Source: Sediminibacterium magnilacihabitans (GTDB lineage Bacteria > Bacteroidota > Bacteroidia > Chitinophagales > Chitinophagaceae). Taken from it: 64,000 bases of DNA. This document shows, piece after piece, positions 27,164-35,905 of the stretch; within the stretch, counting starts at the first letter, position 1; each line of letters starts with the position of its first letter. Under the pieces are notes generated by a model. That model saw only the letters and a list, made by a program, of their open reading frames with translations. It was not told the origin of the DNA and did no database searches. The stretch spans positions 310,001-374,000 of the forward strand of contig PVEQ01000001.1 in NCBI GenBank assembly GCA_002973575.1, written 5' to 3'. The position numbers and the translations under genes are program-made.

Positions 27164-27781
27164 ATGAGTACAGTTACAGGCAGGCAGACTGATATAGATT
27201 GGGAAGAAATAATTGTAAGGCTAACAGCCTTTACCCGTTCATGGGTCAGAGGGAAGCCTTGGTTCAGGGGAGAAACAACCACTACTTTTATTATGGGCAA
27301 GGAAGTGGAGGATTATGTTTTTTCGGCTATTGGAAGATATCTGGAACAGCCGGAAAAATTTGACCCGGAAAAGGGCGAATTACTTGAATATCTCAAATAT
27401 AACCTGGTGCGGTCATTTATAGCCAACGACCTGCGGAAAAAGGAGAACAATCAAACAGATGATATTTTTGCAGAGGACGACCATGAAGATGACGAAGAAA
27501 ACTCATCCACTTATTCTGAACGGGTGCTTCCTTACACAGCAGCATTGTTCCCTGATGACATTGATTATAATGCTATCAAGGAATATATTGAAAAAGAAGT
27601 TCAGGGTGATGCTGACGCAGAAAATATCTTCCTGGGCATATATACTTATGGTATGAAGCGAAGAGAAGTGATAGAAGAATTTACCATGACAGCAGTTGCG
27701 TTTGATAATGCAATGCGCCGGTTGAATACAGTAATCAACCGGGCGGCTATTCATTTCAACATTAATAAGCAAACGGTATGA
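27164..27781 (+). CDS. Sigma-70-like regulator divergent from the ubiquitin-like operon
   Basis: A 205-residue protein whose layout recalls a small sigma factor: a region-2-like block (~45-90, VEDYVFSAIGRYLE, then FDPEKGELLEYLKYNLVRSFIANDLRK, like the FxPxxGxFxxYLxxIxRNLxxDxLRR of sigma factors), an acidic low-complexity linker (~95-120, DDIFAEDDHEDDEE) and a region-4-like C-terminal helical part (~150-200, MKRREVIEEFTMTAVAFDNAMRRLNTVI). I infer DNA-binding or RNA-polymerase-binding activity, not a proven sigma factor. Its stop overlaps the next ATG (4 bases). Confidence 0.6.
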   Translation: MSTVTGRQTDIDWEEIIVRLTAFTRSWVRGKPWFRGETTTTFIMGKEVEDYVFSAIGRYLEQPEKFDPEKGELLEYLKYNLVRSFIANDLRKKENNQTDDIFAEDDHEDDEENSSTYSERVLPYTAALFPDDIDYNAIKEYIEKEVQGDADAENIFLGIYTYGMKRREVIEEFTMTAVAFDNAMRRLNTVINRAAIHFNINKQTV

Positions 27782-28194
27782 ACAAAAAAGCAAATCAAAG
27801 TAAATCTGATTTTGTAAACCTGTTTCTGAGTACTGCAGAAAACGACAGCAATAGTAAAGAGGCTGCCGAAGCGTTTCTTGCATCCGAAGGAGTAAATACC
27901 GAAAAATTGGTTTCCGAAGGACTGAAAAAAATAAAGAAAATGCAGATGCTGGCTGATGCAAAAAGAACTGAGCATGAAATGCAGGCTGCTGAAAGTGTAA
28001 AATCAAAAGCAATTGAATGGGTTGATAATTTATTAGCTAATATCAATTTTTCCTTGCCAGAACTTGTTCAGAAAGAAGAACTATCCATGAGTTTCCGCAA
28101 TGTAGAAAATCTTAGTCAGGACGATATCAGAAATATCCTCATCCGGCATTTTACGCTGAAGTTTATGAACCAGCAGAACAATGATAAAAAATGA
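27778..28194 (+). CDS. Small helical protein between sigma-like and ImmA genes
   Basis: A 138-residue, charged, mostly helical protein that I do not recognise. It has no signal peptide or membrane segment. Both ends overlap neighbouring genes by 4 bases (ATGA), so it is co-translated with the sigma-like protein and the metalloprotease. In such three-gene units the middle protein is sometimes an antagonist or a protease substrate; here that is only a suggestion. Confidence 0.7.
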   Translation: MNKKANQSKSDFVNLFLSTAENDSNSKEAAEAFLASEGVNTEKLVSEGLKKIKKMQMLADAKRTEHEMQAAESVKSKAIEWVDNLLANINFSLPELVQKEELSMSFRNVENLSQDDIRNILIRHFTLKFMNQQNNDKK

Positions 28195-28979
28195 ATTTTA
28201 CATACACAGCAGCAGAACTTAAAGCAAAAAAAGTATTGGATGAATGCGGATTGAATGATCCTACCGAAGAATCATTAAGGAAGATTATTCTTGGAAGAAA
28301 AGCTTTTTATGAAGAAATTCCCTTGATAGGAAAAGAAGGAGAAATAGTTTCTGTAGATAACAGGTCAATCATAACTATTAATTCCAACTTACAATTTGAA
28401 TCAAAAAAGCGTTTTGCTGCTGCACATGAGTTAGGGCATTATGAAATGCACAGGCATTTAAAGCCAATTTTCTCAGATACTGAAGAAGATTTGATGAACT
28501 GGTACAAAGCAGGGCCACAGGAAACAGAAGCCAACGAGTTTGCGGCTGAGTTTCTAATGCCTTCTGAGCTTTTTCACAAAGAGTGTGAGAGAAAAAAGTT
28601 TGAGCCCAAAGTAATTGAGCATCTTGCTAACAAATTCCAGGTAAGTAAAACGGCTGCGATATTAAAATTCGTTAAACGAGGTAATCATCCAGTCTTTGTA
28701 ATGTATTGCAAGGATAATAAAATGAAATGGTGGAAAAAGTCTGATGATTTTTATCATTTTTGTCCTTTTGAATATAATGCTCCTCCGCCTGCAGGTTCCG
28801 TGGCTTATGAAGTATATACTGCTAATAAAACATATTTTGGAGATGAATCCAAACAGGATATTTGGAAATCAGATTGGTTTCAAATGAAAAATGATAACGA
28901 ACCTGATTCAAGATTTTTTGAGTATTGTTTATATGCCAGATCATATAACTATACTATAAGTGTAATTTGGGAAAAATAG
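28191..28979 (+). CDS. ImmA/IrrE-family zinc metalloprotease
   Basis: A 262-residue protein with the zinc-protease signature HELGH (residues 79-83) in FAAAHELGHYEMHRH and the downstream glutamate in ETEANEFAAEFLMP (Glu113), as in ImmA/IrrE proteins. The usual HTH of many relatives is missing. A C-terminal extension (~165-262) is unassigned. IrrE/ImmA enzymes typically cleave a repressor or regulator to switch genes on, so the sigma-like protein or the 138-residue protein is a likely partner. It ends with TAG and is convergent with the coupling-protein gene (6-base gap). Confidence 0.88.
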   Translation: MNFTYTAAELKAKKVLDECGLNDPTEESLRKIILGRKAFYEEIPLIGKEGEIVSVDNRSIITINSNLQFESKKRFAAAHELGHYEMHRHLKPIFSDTEEDLMNWYKAGPQETEANEFAAEFLMPSELFHKECERKKFEPKVIEHLANKFQVSKTAAILKFVKRGNHPVFVMYCKDNKMKWWKKSDDFYHFCPFEYNAPPPAGSVAYEVYTANKTYFGDESKQDIWKSDWFQMKNDNEPDSRFFEYCLYARSYNYTISVIWEK

Positions 28980-28985
28980 AATTTC

Positions 28986-30947
28986 CTATACTGCTTTCTC
29001 CGCCTTCAACCTCTCCACCTCCTCTCCAATCAACCGCTTAATATCCATCTTCACCTGGTAATAATTATCCAGCACCTGCTGTGGTGTTACATCAGACACT
29101 TTGGGTATGTCGTGGTAAGCTGCTACTTCAGCATTCAGTGTCTCATGGTCGTTAATTATTTCTGAATGAAACATTTTGAGTTTTATTTTTTCATCGGGGT
29201 TATCAGCAACCAAACCAACAAACTCACCGGAAGAAAGAGCTGCGATTTTAGATGCAGGTATCGCAGCATCCAATTGTTTGGAGTGACTAATGGAAGTGTC
29301 AGTCCGGTTGATGGAAAGGCTCTGCCGGTCCTGCATAATTTTTCCAAAGCGTTCGCTAAGGAGTTTACTTGTTTCACCCATTACCTGGCCGCTGATGATG
29401 TTGCCGGTGATGTTTACAATCACATCTGCCTGTTCCCGACCATAATCTTTTTTCAACTGGCTAAAATCCTGCATAGCTAAAGTAGTGGCGACCTTATTAC
29501 TCCGGGCTGTTGCAATCAGGCTGTCAATATTGTTGAAATAGATTGTGGGAAATTCATCAAATACCAAACTGCACTTTTGCATATTCTTTCTGTTCACCTG
29601 CCTTATCAATCTTGAAATGTAAAGCGATAACACTGCCCCATAAATTTGTTGCTTTTCAGGATTATTTCCAACACAAACAATTTTGGGATGTTTTGGATTG
29701 TTGATGTCTAATGTAAAATCATTACCACTTAAAACCCAATACAACGCAGGTGCAGCCAACCTTGCCATACCAATTTTTGCAGAGGCAACCTGTCCTTCTA
29801 ATTGTTCCATTGCATCGTTTTGATAGGCAGTGATAAACGGGTTTACCAATACTTCAATCTCCGGTTGAGTATTCAATACAGGAAACAATTCATCATATTC
29901 TGCCTGCATCAATTCTATTACATGCGGCAGGGTGCAATATTTTCCGTCTTCATATTTCCGGAGAAACCAAATTACTGCTGTTACAAAATTTATCGGACTT
30001 TCTACAAAGAAGTCGCCTTGTTTATTTATCCATTCTCTGTTTAAGCCTAACAAAATTGTTCTTGCACTTTCAGTCGCATCCGTAATATCATTCATTCCAA
30101 TTGGGTCAAGTGGATTGCAGCGGTGAGATACGGAAAGGTTGTCAAAGTTGATAACATAGAACGACGGCTTTATCTGATATTGATGTTTATTCCGCTGCAG
30201 CCAGTTGTATGCTATTCGACTCAAATCATCATACTTAAAATCATAAACGAACATGGAGAAGCCCTTTTCAATATGCTGCTTGATGATGTGCTGAATAACA
30301 AACCAGCTTTTACCGGCACCAGGGCTGCCAATCACCAGTAAGCCACGAAAAGGATTGATGATATTTATCCAGCTTTTCTTTGTCCGTCCTTTTAAATTGT
30401 ACCGTGCCGGTAAGTTGATTGAATATTCATTACTGATAAACCGTTCTTCCTGCGGAAAAGTTTCGTTGAGTGAATTAAAAACATCATCACCCAAATTGTA
30501 TTTGATTAAGCGGCTGAGTAAATTGCCACCTGCCAATATCAGCAGAAAACCAACACCAGTAACAGTCATGTAAATGATGGCGACAGTTTGGGCCGGATAT
30601 TGCAGTTTGAAGAACAGGTAACTTCCCAGATACAAAACCAACCCGATTAAAAGATACGCCTCAATGCTCCGCTTATTTATCTTTTCATCTTTCTTTCCCT
30701 GTGCACCAAATAAAGAAATTATGAGCAGCCCCAAACCAACAAACTTTGATGTAAATGAATTGGCAAATAATCCTGTTCTGGAAATATTACTCATCAGTCT
30801 ATCGGTGATAGTTGATTTAATTTCCCATTGCTCAAATGCTACATAACAGAAATAATAAAAGTGCAGTAGCAAAATAAAGATACTGGCAAACCTTGTAAGG
30901 TCTATTATCTTCCGCAGCCCTTGTTCGTTTTCTCCTGTAACAGACAT
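28986..30947 (-). CDS. Type IV coupling protein TraG/TraD-like (TraM-recognition domain)
   Basis: A 653-residue ATPase that delivers the relaxase-DNA complex to a secretion channel. It has hydrophobic segments at ~20-40, ~68-85, ~98-115 and ~120-140, Walker A GSPGAGKS (207-214), Walker B LVFDEF (461-466), and the TraM-recognition C-terminus (~460-640). The C-terminus is homologous to the remnant at 20.8-21.4 kb. It lies 17 bases after the relaxase gene on the same strand, so it is in the mobilisation operon. The secretion-channel genes of a full conjugative element are absent from the window. Confidence 0.93.
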   Translation of the reverse strand: MSVTGENEQGLRKIIDLTRFASIFILLLHFYYFCYVAFEQWEIKSTITDRLMSNISRTGLFANSFTSKFVGLGLLIISLFGAQGKKDEKINKRSIEAYLLIGLVLYLGSYLFFKLQYPAQTVAIIYMTVTGVGFLLILAGGNLLSRLIKYNLGDDVFNSLNETFPQEERFISNEYSINLPARYNLKGRTKKSWINIINPFRGLLVIGSPGAGKSWFVIQHIIKQHIEKGFSMFVYDFKYDDLSRIAYNWLQRNKHQYQIKPSFYVINFDNLSVSHRCNPLDPIGMNDITDATESARTILLGLNREWINKQGDFFVESPINFVTAVIWFLRKYEDGKYCTLPHVIELMQAEYDELFPVLNTQPEIEVLVNPFITAYQNDAMEQLEGQVASAKIGMARLAAPALYWVLSGNDFTLDINNPKHPKIVCVGNNPEKQQIYGAVLSLYISRLIRQVNRKNMQKCSLVFDEFPTIYFNNIDSLIATARSNKVATTLAMQDFSQLKKDYGREQADVIVNITGNIISGQVMGETSKLLSERFGKIMQDRQSLSINRTDTSISHSKQLDAAIPASKIAALSSGEFVGLVADNPDEKIKLKMFHSEIINDHETLNAEVAAYHDIPKVSDVTPQQVLDNYYQVKMDIKRLIGEEVERLKAEKAV

Positions 30948-30964
30948 AATACACCATTTTTAAA

Positions 30965-32248
30965 TTAGAAATTTTTATTGTTGCGTTTCTTCTTTTCCCG
31001 TTTCTTCCTCATCAGGTTTCCCGGAACATTTTCATACTGTTCTTTTGTTGACAGCAGTTCATCAAGAGGGGTTTCCGTTTTTGAGGAAAGTGAAATTGCT
31101 TTTTCTTTCTCATTCTTTTGGGCAAATTCATTTTGTAATCTACCTGTACTACTGCCAGTATTTTTGTCGTCCTGTTCAATTGATTTATTGTTTGCAGTTT
31201 CTGTAAGCCTGCTTTGAATGGCAGCAGCGCCGTATTGTTTGCCTAAATCACTTCCATTAAAAACACATTTGGTGCTATTGTCAACAAACGTGATTCCGTA
31301 CAATCTTCCTTCAGCATTTTGGCGAAGCAAAACATAGATGTTTCGCTTCTCTAATTGTTTCACCAACTCACTCATTGAATTTTTTGATAAAGGCAACGTT
31401 TCATCTATTGCAGTTTTTGTTCTTTGCTTCAACGCATCTCTTAAAACTTCATTGGCTTCAAATTTCTTTTCAAGGTTGTTCAGGGTTGGCTTGCATCCAA
31501 TGCTGCTTGCTTTAATGGGAACACCTGTTTTATTTCCGGCAGCATCCAGCACACGGTAAACCAACCCATGATTCTTATAAATTCTGCCTTCTTCCTTCCC
31601 TCTGTCGGCAGTTACATTAAACTGCTTTAATGCCGCATTAAACTCTGGCAGTGATGTAAACTTGTATTGGGTGAAAACCGCACCAACTGTATTGGAAATA
31701 GCCCTCTTTGTTTCATCCTTTCCATAAATTACTTTTTCTGCGTCCACGGGTTTAATGCCGGGGTTTCGTAATTCTTTCTGTTGCTCGGCTCTTATCAAAC
31801 CAAATTGCTGTTCAATTTCTTTCCTTGCCTTTTCACTTTGATTTCTGCCAATGTTGTGAGTGTTAATTCTGCTGCCATCAGCTTTAATGGTTGTGCTCAC
31901 AATGTGTATATGTGGATGCCCTGCATCTTCATGTTTGTAAATAAGGAAAGGCTGCTCACCAAAACCAATCTTATTCATATACAGTTCTGCAATGTTTAAG
32001 AGTTTTTCGTCTTGCAATTTTTCCAATGGACTGAAGTTGAGTGACACATGCAATGTTTTAGTAGTAGCCCTTTCATTCAAAGCAGTTAATCTTTCAAAGC
32101 CGGCCAGCTTTTGATAAAAGTTCATTTGCTTTGCGTCTTTTAAATAATTGGCCGCATGTAAACAAAAGGCTTTGCCTTTCTGTGCTTTCTTTTCATTGTA
32201 ATTCAAAGCAGCTTCAATGCTTTTCGGTATTGTTATTTTAGCAACCAT
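30965..32248 (-). CDS. MobA/VirD2-type relaxase
   Basis: A 427-residue relaxase that nicks oriT and pilots the strand. The N-terminal domain has the metal-binding triad HPHIHIV (His111, His113, His115, after HEDAG) and an early tyrosine in ALNYNEKKAQKG as the likely catalytic residue. The C-terminal half is basic, with a long KKKRNNK tail for DNA binding. The start overlaps the MobC stop by 16 bases. It is of the Bacteroidetes mobilisable-element type (MobB/MobA family). Confidence 0.9.
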   Translation of the reverse strand: MVAKITIPKSIEAALNYNEKKAQKGKAFCLHAANYLKDAKQMNFYQKLAGFERLTALNERATTKTLHVSLNFSPLEKLQDEKLLNIAELYMNKIGFGEQPFLIYKHEDAGHPHIHIVSTTIKADGSRINTHNIGRNQSEKARKEIEQQFGLIRAEQQKELRNPGIKPVDAEKVIYGKDETKRAISNTVGAVFTQYKFTSLPEFNAALKQFNVTADRGKEEGRIYKNHGLVYRVLDAAGNKTGVPIKASSIGCKPTLNNLEKKFEANEVLRDALKQRTKTAIDETLPLSKNSMSELVKQLEKRNIYVLLRQNAEGRLYGITFVDNSTKCVFNGSDLGKQYGAAAIQSRLTETANNKSIEQDDKNTGSSTGRLQNEFAQKNEKEKAISLSSKTETPLDELLSTKEQYENVPGNLMRKKREKKKRNNKNF

Positions 32249-32628
32249 TGTTCGTACAGTTCGTTTACTTTAAAATTGATTTGCTTTGTCTTCCTGATGA
32301 ATGACAGATGCAGTTCATCATATTGCTGAATCCAAACCCTGAACTCCGGTATTTTATCCAGCAGGTGCAGCTTGTGTACTGCCTGGTTGAAATTATTGCC
32401 GATTGCATTGAGTTCTTTTTTCAGTTCCAGCATCTCCTTCAAAAAATCATCCGCACTTGCATTTCTATATTTGATGGTAACAGGTTTTTGAAGACTCACT
32501 TTCCGCAGGTAACTGCTGAGATTTCTTTCGGTGCTTTGTCTGCAGAATTTTTCTACTTGCTCAAACTCTGCTTCGTTCATCCTTACCACCACCATTTTCT
32601 TCCTCACTTTTTCTATCAGCATCTTCAT
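32233..32628 (-). CDS. MobC-type relaxosome accessory protein
   Basis: A 131-residue protein with an N-terminal ribbon-helix-helix-like segment (KKMVVVRMNEAEFEQVEKF) and the MobC signature LNAIGNNFNQAVHKLH at ~90-105. It would bind oriT and help the relaxase nick. The relaxase overlaps its end, and the oriT-like repeat lies immediately upstream. Normal length for the family. Confidence 0.88.
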   Translation of the reverse strand: MKMLIEKVRKKMVVVRMNEAEFEQVEKFCRQSTERNLSSYLRKVSLQKPVTIKYRNASADDFLKEMLELKKELNAIGNNFNQAVHKLHLLDKIPEFRVWIQQYDELHLSFIRKTKQINFKVNELYEQWLLK

Positions 32629-32676
32629 GGTTTGTTGTTTTCTGTTTCACTGCCCCGAAACGAGTTCCGAGTGAAG

Positions 32677-32736
32677 GGCAAGATGACCCAAACGTATAAC
32701 GTTTGTACATCTTGCCATGTGCAAGACCGGGCACAT
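32677..32736. repeat. Nested inverted repeats upstream of mobC, oriT candidate
   Basis: GGCAAGATG (32677-32685) pairs with CATCTTGCC (32708-32716); inside it CAAACGT (32689-32695) pairs with ACGTTTG (32699-32705) around a 3-base loop. Next to it ATGTGC (32717-32722) pairs with GCACAT (32731-32736). A tight cluster of dyads 50 bases upstream of mobC and the relaxase fits an origin of transfer. An operator or strong attenuator is the alternative. The nick site is not identified. Confidence 0.55.
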
Positions 32737-33025
32737 TAAGCCTTTACAAAATCTATTTGTTGAGAATATTTTATACTCTTGAAAATTCATACTGAAACAG
32801 GTGTAAAATCTATACCATTATTTCCGTTTGCATGGCTAATATTTAGTCAGGCAGCACATAAAATTTCATTTCCATAAGATTGATTATTCCATGCCACATG
32901 GAAATGGCTTTAAGAACGGAATAAATTAACGAGATAGTTTTAAGTGATAACAACTGGTTTTTTTACTCAATAAAACAAGTGCAACTAACAAATATTTTAG
33001 GTGCTGCTGTGGCACTTTTGGATGA
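32737..33025. other. Non-coding stretch between the dyad cluster and a gene remnant
   Basis: A/T-rich sequence of about 290 bases; I see no gene here. It separates the mobilisation operon from the defence-rich cluster and may hold the rest of an oriT region. Confidence 0.4.
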
Positions 33026-33169
33026 ATATTTTATCACAACTCTACTGGAGAAATATACAAATTATACAAAACAAAAGAGGGTAACTGGAATGATATGCCG
33101 GAAGCAAATAAAGGGGTTGATAAAGGATTTTTGCTACAGCTGAAATTAGGGATTGATGGTAGCAAATAA
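33026..33169 (+). pseudogene. Short open remnant with no valid start
   Basis: An open frame from 33026 encodes a sensible peptide tail (STGEIYKLYKTKEGNWNDMPEA, ending GIDGSK) but the only ATG is internal at 33095. It looks like the last part of a small hypothetical gene truncated on its left. I do not recognise it. Confidence 0.3.
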
Positions 33170-33233
33170 CTGTGTTTTTTAAGAAGAAATAATATGCAGC
33201 CACCCCTTTTGAATTGGGAGGATTGGTACTTTT

Positions 33234-34073
33234 TTAAAACAATTTTAATTGTGGTTCTTCTTTCTTTGCTGCAGGAAATTTCGGGTAAAAAGTGCCTATT
33301 ACCATAAAAGGATTATGCCCTACAAAATGAAACTGCTGTGATGTGCCCAGAAATAAATGAACGTCTTTGGTTTTTGCATGGTCATCCAAATATTTCTTTC
33401 TTACATCTTCACATGCTTTTGCTTCCATGTCGTGCCCTTCATGGCGTTTAAGACAGTTCCAATATAGTTGACCAATTTCCCAATCTTCAATCATTAAAGT
33501 TGATTTTCTGTCGTCTTCGTCAGTAAATAAGTATGAAAACTTATAGGGTAATTTTCTTACAACTTGAGGCTTTTCTGTTACCACTGAATCAAATATGCTA
33601 AGCTGCTGTAGTGTAGCTAATTTTTCTTTACTCCATTCCCTTTCACTTGGTTCAATTATCACATCAAGGATTTCTTTTGGTTTGAATACAGCAAGCGATG
33701 TACAAATATTTTTATCCTTTGCTTCTGCAATGAGTGCAGTTAAATTGGTATATACCTTTTTTAAAACAAAATTTCTTCTTGAATCCCAACTGCCGCCATC
33801 TGCCTTTATTTCGTCAATAATTTTTATTTCAGTATCATGTGAGTAAGGCCTGAAACTTTCCGGTCTGAAATCGGAAGTATTCTTAACTAAATCCAACTCA
33901 ATCCACTGATATTTTTCATATTGTTCGCTATATCCTTTTTTCCTGAATTGGACGGGGTAAATCCTTATCCAGGTTCCATCTTCCCGAAACCCTGCGGTGC
34001 AAACCAACTCTTCATACTTGGTTGAAATAGTGGGGTAAGTTTTTACAGCAATTAATACTTTGGTCAGTGCCAT
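33234..34073 (-). CDS. Dual-OB-domain-like protein paired with a DUF488 protein
   Basis: A 279-residue protein beginning KVLIAVKTYPTISTKYEELVC, a pattern I recall from proteins annotated as dual OB domain-containing (moderate certainty). It has no membrane segments or clear catalytic motif. It lies 1 base after the DUF488-type gene on the same strand, so the two probably work together. Such pairs are found in mobile elements and defence islands, but a mechanism is not established. Confidence 0.6.
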   Translation of the reverse strand: MALTKVLIAVKTYPTISTKYEELVCTAGFREDGTWIRIYPVQFRKKGYSEQYEKYQWIELDLVKNTSDFRPESFRPYSHDTEIKIIDEIKADGGSWDSRRNFVLKKVYTNLTALIAEAKDKNICTSLAVFKPKEILDVIIEPSEREWSKEKLATLQQLSIFDSVVTEKPQVVRKLPYKFSYLFTDEDDRKSTLMIEDWEIGQLYWNCLKRHEGHDMEAKACEDVRKKYLDDHAKTKDVHLFLGTSQQFHFVGHNPFMVIGTFYPKFPAAKKEEPQLKLF

Positions 34074-34074
34074 T

Positions 34075-34959
34075 CTAAATATGCTTTAATTCATAATTCC
34101 ATTGGGGTAATTGGGTAATTGCCTCAGCCAGATGTTTGCGGTGGCATTGACAAATATTTGCTTCAAAACAGGTTAATGCAATCCGCTTTTTATCTTTCAG
34201 TAAAGCCAGTATTTTTTCTTGTGTTGAAACTGTATTGGGAAGTGTTTTCTTTTTATAACTTTTAAACAAATTATCGTAATCGCTTTGTTCTTTTAATTCC
34301 TGCCGGTATTCGGATTGGATGCCCACCTCAGCAAAATGTATGTACTCAATATTTAAACCCTGGCAGTACCGTAGTAACTGGCTTTTTGAAAAACCAAATT
34401 TCTGGCTCAACGGATTATTGCGAACATCTACCAACACTTTAATATCATGCTTAATTAATTTATTCAAATAGGCTTCCAGCGATATGCCTTCGTAGCCTAT
34501 TGTGTAAAGTGTAGTAGCTGATAAAGCGGGACGGTAATCATTAACCTTATCTAACTGCTCTTTCGTTAAAAGTCTTTCGGCAGTTGTGCTATTTATAGCG
34601 TAATATGGAAAGTTTGTGTAGGTATGTTTCATTAACCCATCACTGTTCATTTTATTATAAAGAAAATAAGCCTGATTTACTAACTTTTTATCTTCTTCAT
34701 CCAGTAAAGACAAATAGTTTTTGCGGTCTTTTTTTGAATAACCCGTTTCATCCTCGGTTAAAAAATCTTTTTTGACCATTGTAAATAAATCTGCCTTAGC
34801 CGAATGAGAATAACAGCCATACAAGTAGGGAATAAAATCGTACTCCGGCTCCTTTTGTTTTTGGCATACCAGAAACAATAATTTTTGCAGGTTGATTTTT
34901 TCCAATCTGCCACCAAATACCTGTAACAAAGCCAATATGATTTTTCTACGGTAGAACAT
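34075..34959 (-). CDS. DUF488-domain protein with an N-terminal accessory domain
   Basis: A 294-residue protein. The C-terminal DUF488 domain (~145-290) shows TIGYEGISLEAYLNKL, VLVDVRNNP and a cysteine-histidine patch LTCFEANICQCHRKH, all typical of DUF488. The N-terminal ~140 residues (KIILALLQVFGGRLEKINL) look like a small helical domain similar to those of SocA/Panacea-type antitoxin proteins; this is tentative. First gene of a two-gene unit with the dual-OB-like protein. Possible conflict or DNA-related function. Confidence 0.7.
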   Translation of the reverse strand: MFYRRKIILALLQVFGGRLEKINLQKLLFLVCQKQKEPEYDFIPYLYGCYSHSAKADLFTMVKKDFLTEDETGYSKKDRKNYLSLLDEEDKKLVNQAYFLYNKMNSDGLMKHTYTNFPYYAINSTTAERLLTKEQLDKVNDYRPALSATTLYTIGYEGISLEAYLNKLIKHDIKVLVDVRNNPLSQKFGFSKSQLLRYCQGLNIEYIHFAEVGIQSEYRQELKEQSDYDNLFKSYKKKTLPNTVSTQEKILALLKDKKRIALTCFEANICQCHRKHLAEAITQLPQWNYELKHI

Positions 34960-35001
34960 GCTACAAAGATACTTTAAGAATAGCTTTTATGTAAGTTTAA
35001 T

Positions 35002-35850
35002 TTAGGGAGTATAAAATGAGATTTTCTTGCCAATCCACGAATTAACACCCCTCGGATTATTTCGTACTTTCAGTTCGTCATCGGTTTGCAATGGGGCTTT
35101 CCCTGCATTTTGGATTAACCATTTTCGATAACCACTTATTTCCCCGGAAGACAGGCTCACTACAAACTCTATCCCCATAATAACTAAGACATAAAACAAT
35201 TCGCCTTCATCGGAATAAATGAAATTAAACTCATGAAGTATCTCATAAGGTTCTTTGGAAACATTTTTATTAAAAAATTCATCTCCTTCCTGATAAATTC
35301 TTCGTTGATGATATTCCCAAAACGAAGGCTTATTTCCGTAGCGCACATAATTTCTTATTGTATCAAGCTGCGGATGTTCGGTAACTTCATCTAACCATTC
35401 CTGTACAGGCCCAACCCGGTATATCAAGGATTCTAATGCAGCCTTACATAGGAATTTAGAGACATTAATATCATTACTTTCTGGTTCTGAATTAAACGGC
35501 AGAATCATGTGCTTAATATGACCGTTAATTATTCCTTTTGCTATTACGGGGTTCTCGGTCATTATATGTAAGAATTGCTCATCTTTTCCTATAGAAACAA
35601 TTCCACCCATAATCCCTTTATCTAAAGTCGGACGACCTTTCTTATTTTCAATATCATTTCTAAATCGGACACTTCTAAAATAAGGCAGTTCAAGAAGTGG
35701 CTTTTCAATTTTAACAGCGAAGTAATTATTGCAAGAGTCGCATACAATACCCCTTGGTAAGTAGTGCTTTTTATTCCCTAAAGATTCCGGAATAATGTGT
35801 TCAATACTTTTACTATTATCGGACAAACATTTACAGAAAATACACTTCAT
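35002..35850 (-). CDS. HNH endonuclease-domain protein
   Basis: A 282-residue protein with an N-terminal HNH fold: CIFCK (first CxxC), SIEHIIPESLGN (the EHIIP catalytic strand) and CDSCNNYFA (second CxxC and N). About 230 further residues are unassigned and could recognise a target. It stands between the DUF488 pair and the DNA invertase. Role in defence is suggested by context only. Confidence 0.82.
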   Translation of the reverse strand: MKCIFCKCLSDNSKSIEHIIPESLGNKKHYLPRGIVCDSCNNYFAVKIEKPLLELPYFRSVRFRNDIENKKGRPTLDKGIMGGIVSIGKDEQFLHIMTENPVIAKGIINGHIKHMILPFNSEPESNDINVSKFLCKAALESLIYRVGPVQEWLDEVTEHPQLDTIRNYVRYGNKPSFWEYHQRRIYQEGDEFFNKNVSKEPYEILHEFNFIYSDEGELFYVLVIMGIEFVVSLSSGEISGYRKWLIQNAGKAPLQTDDELKVRNNPRGVNSWIGKKISFYTP

Positions 35851-35905
35851 TATTAGTTTATTGTTTTGTTAAGATACGACTGATTACTTAAATTCATAGT
35901 TCAGA

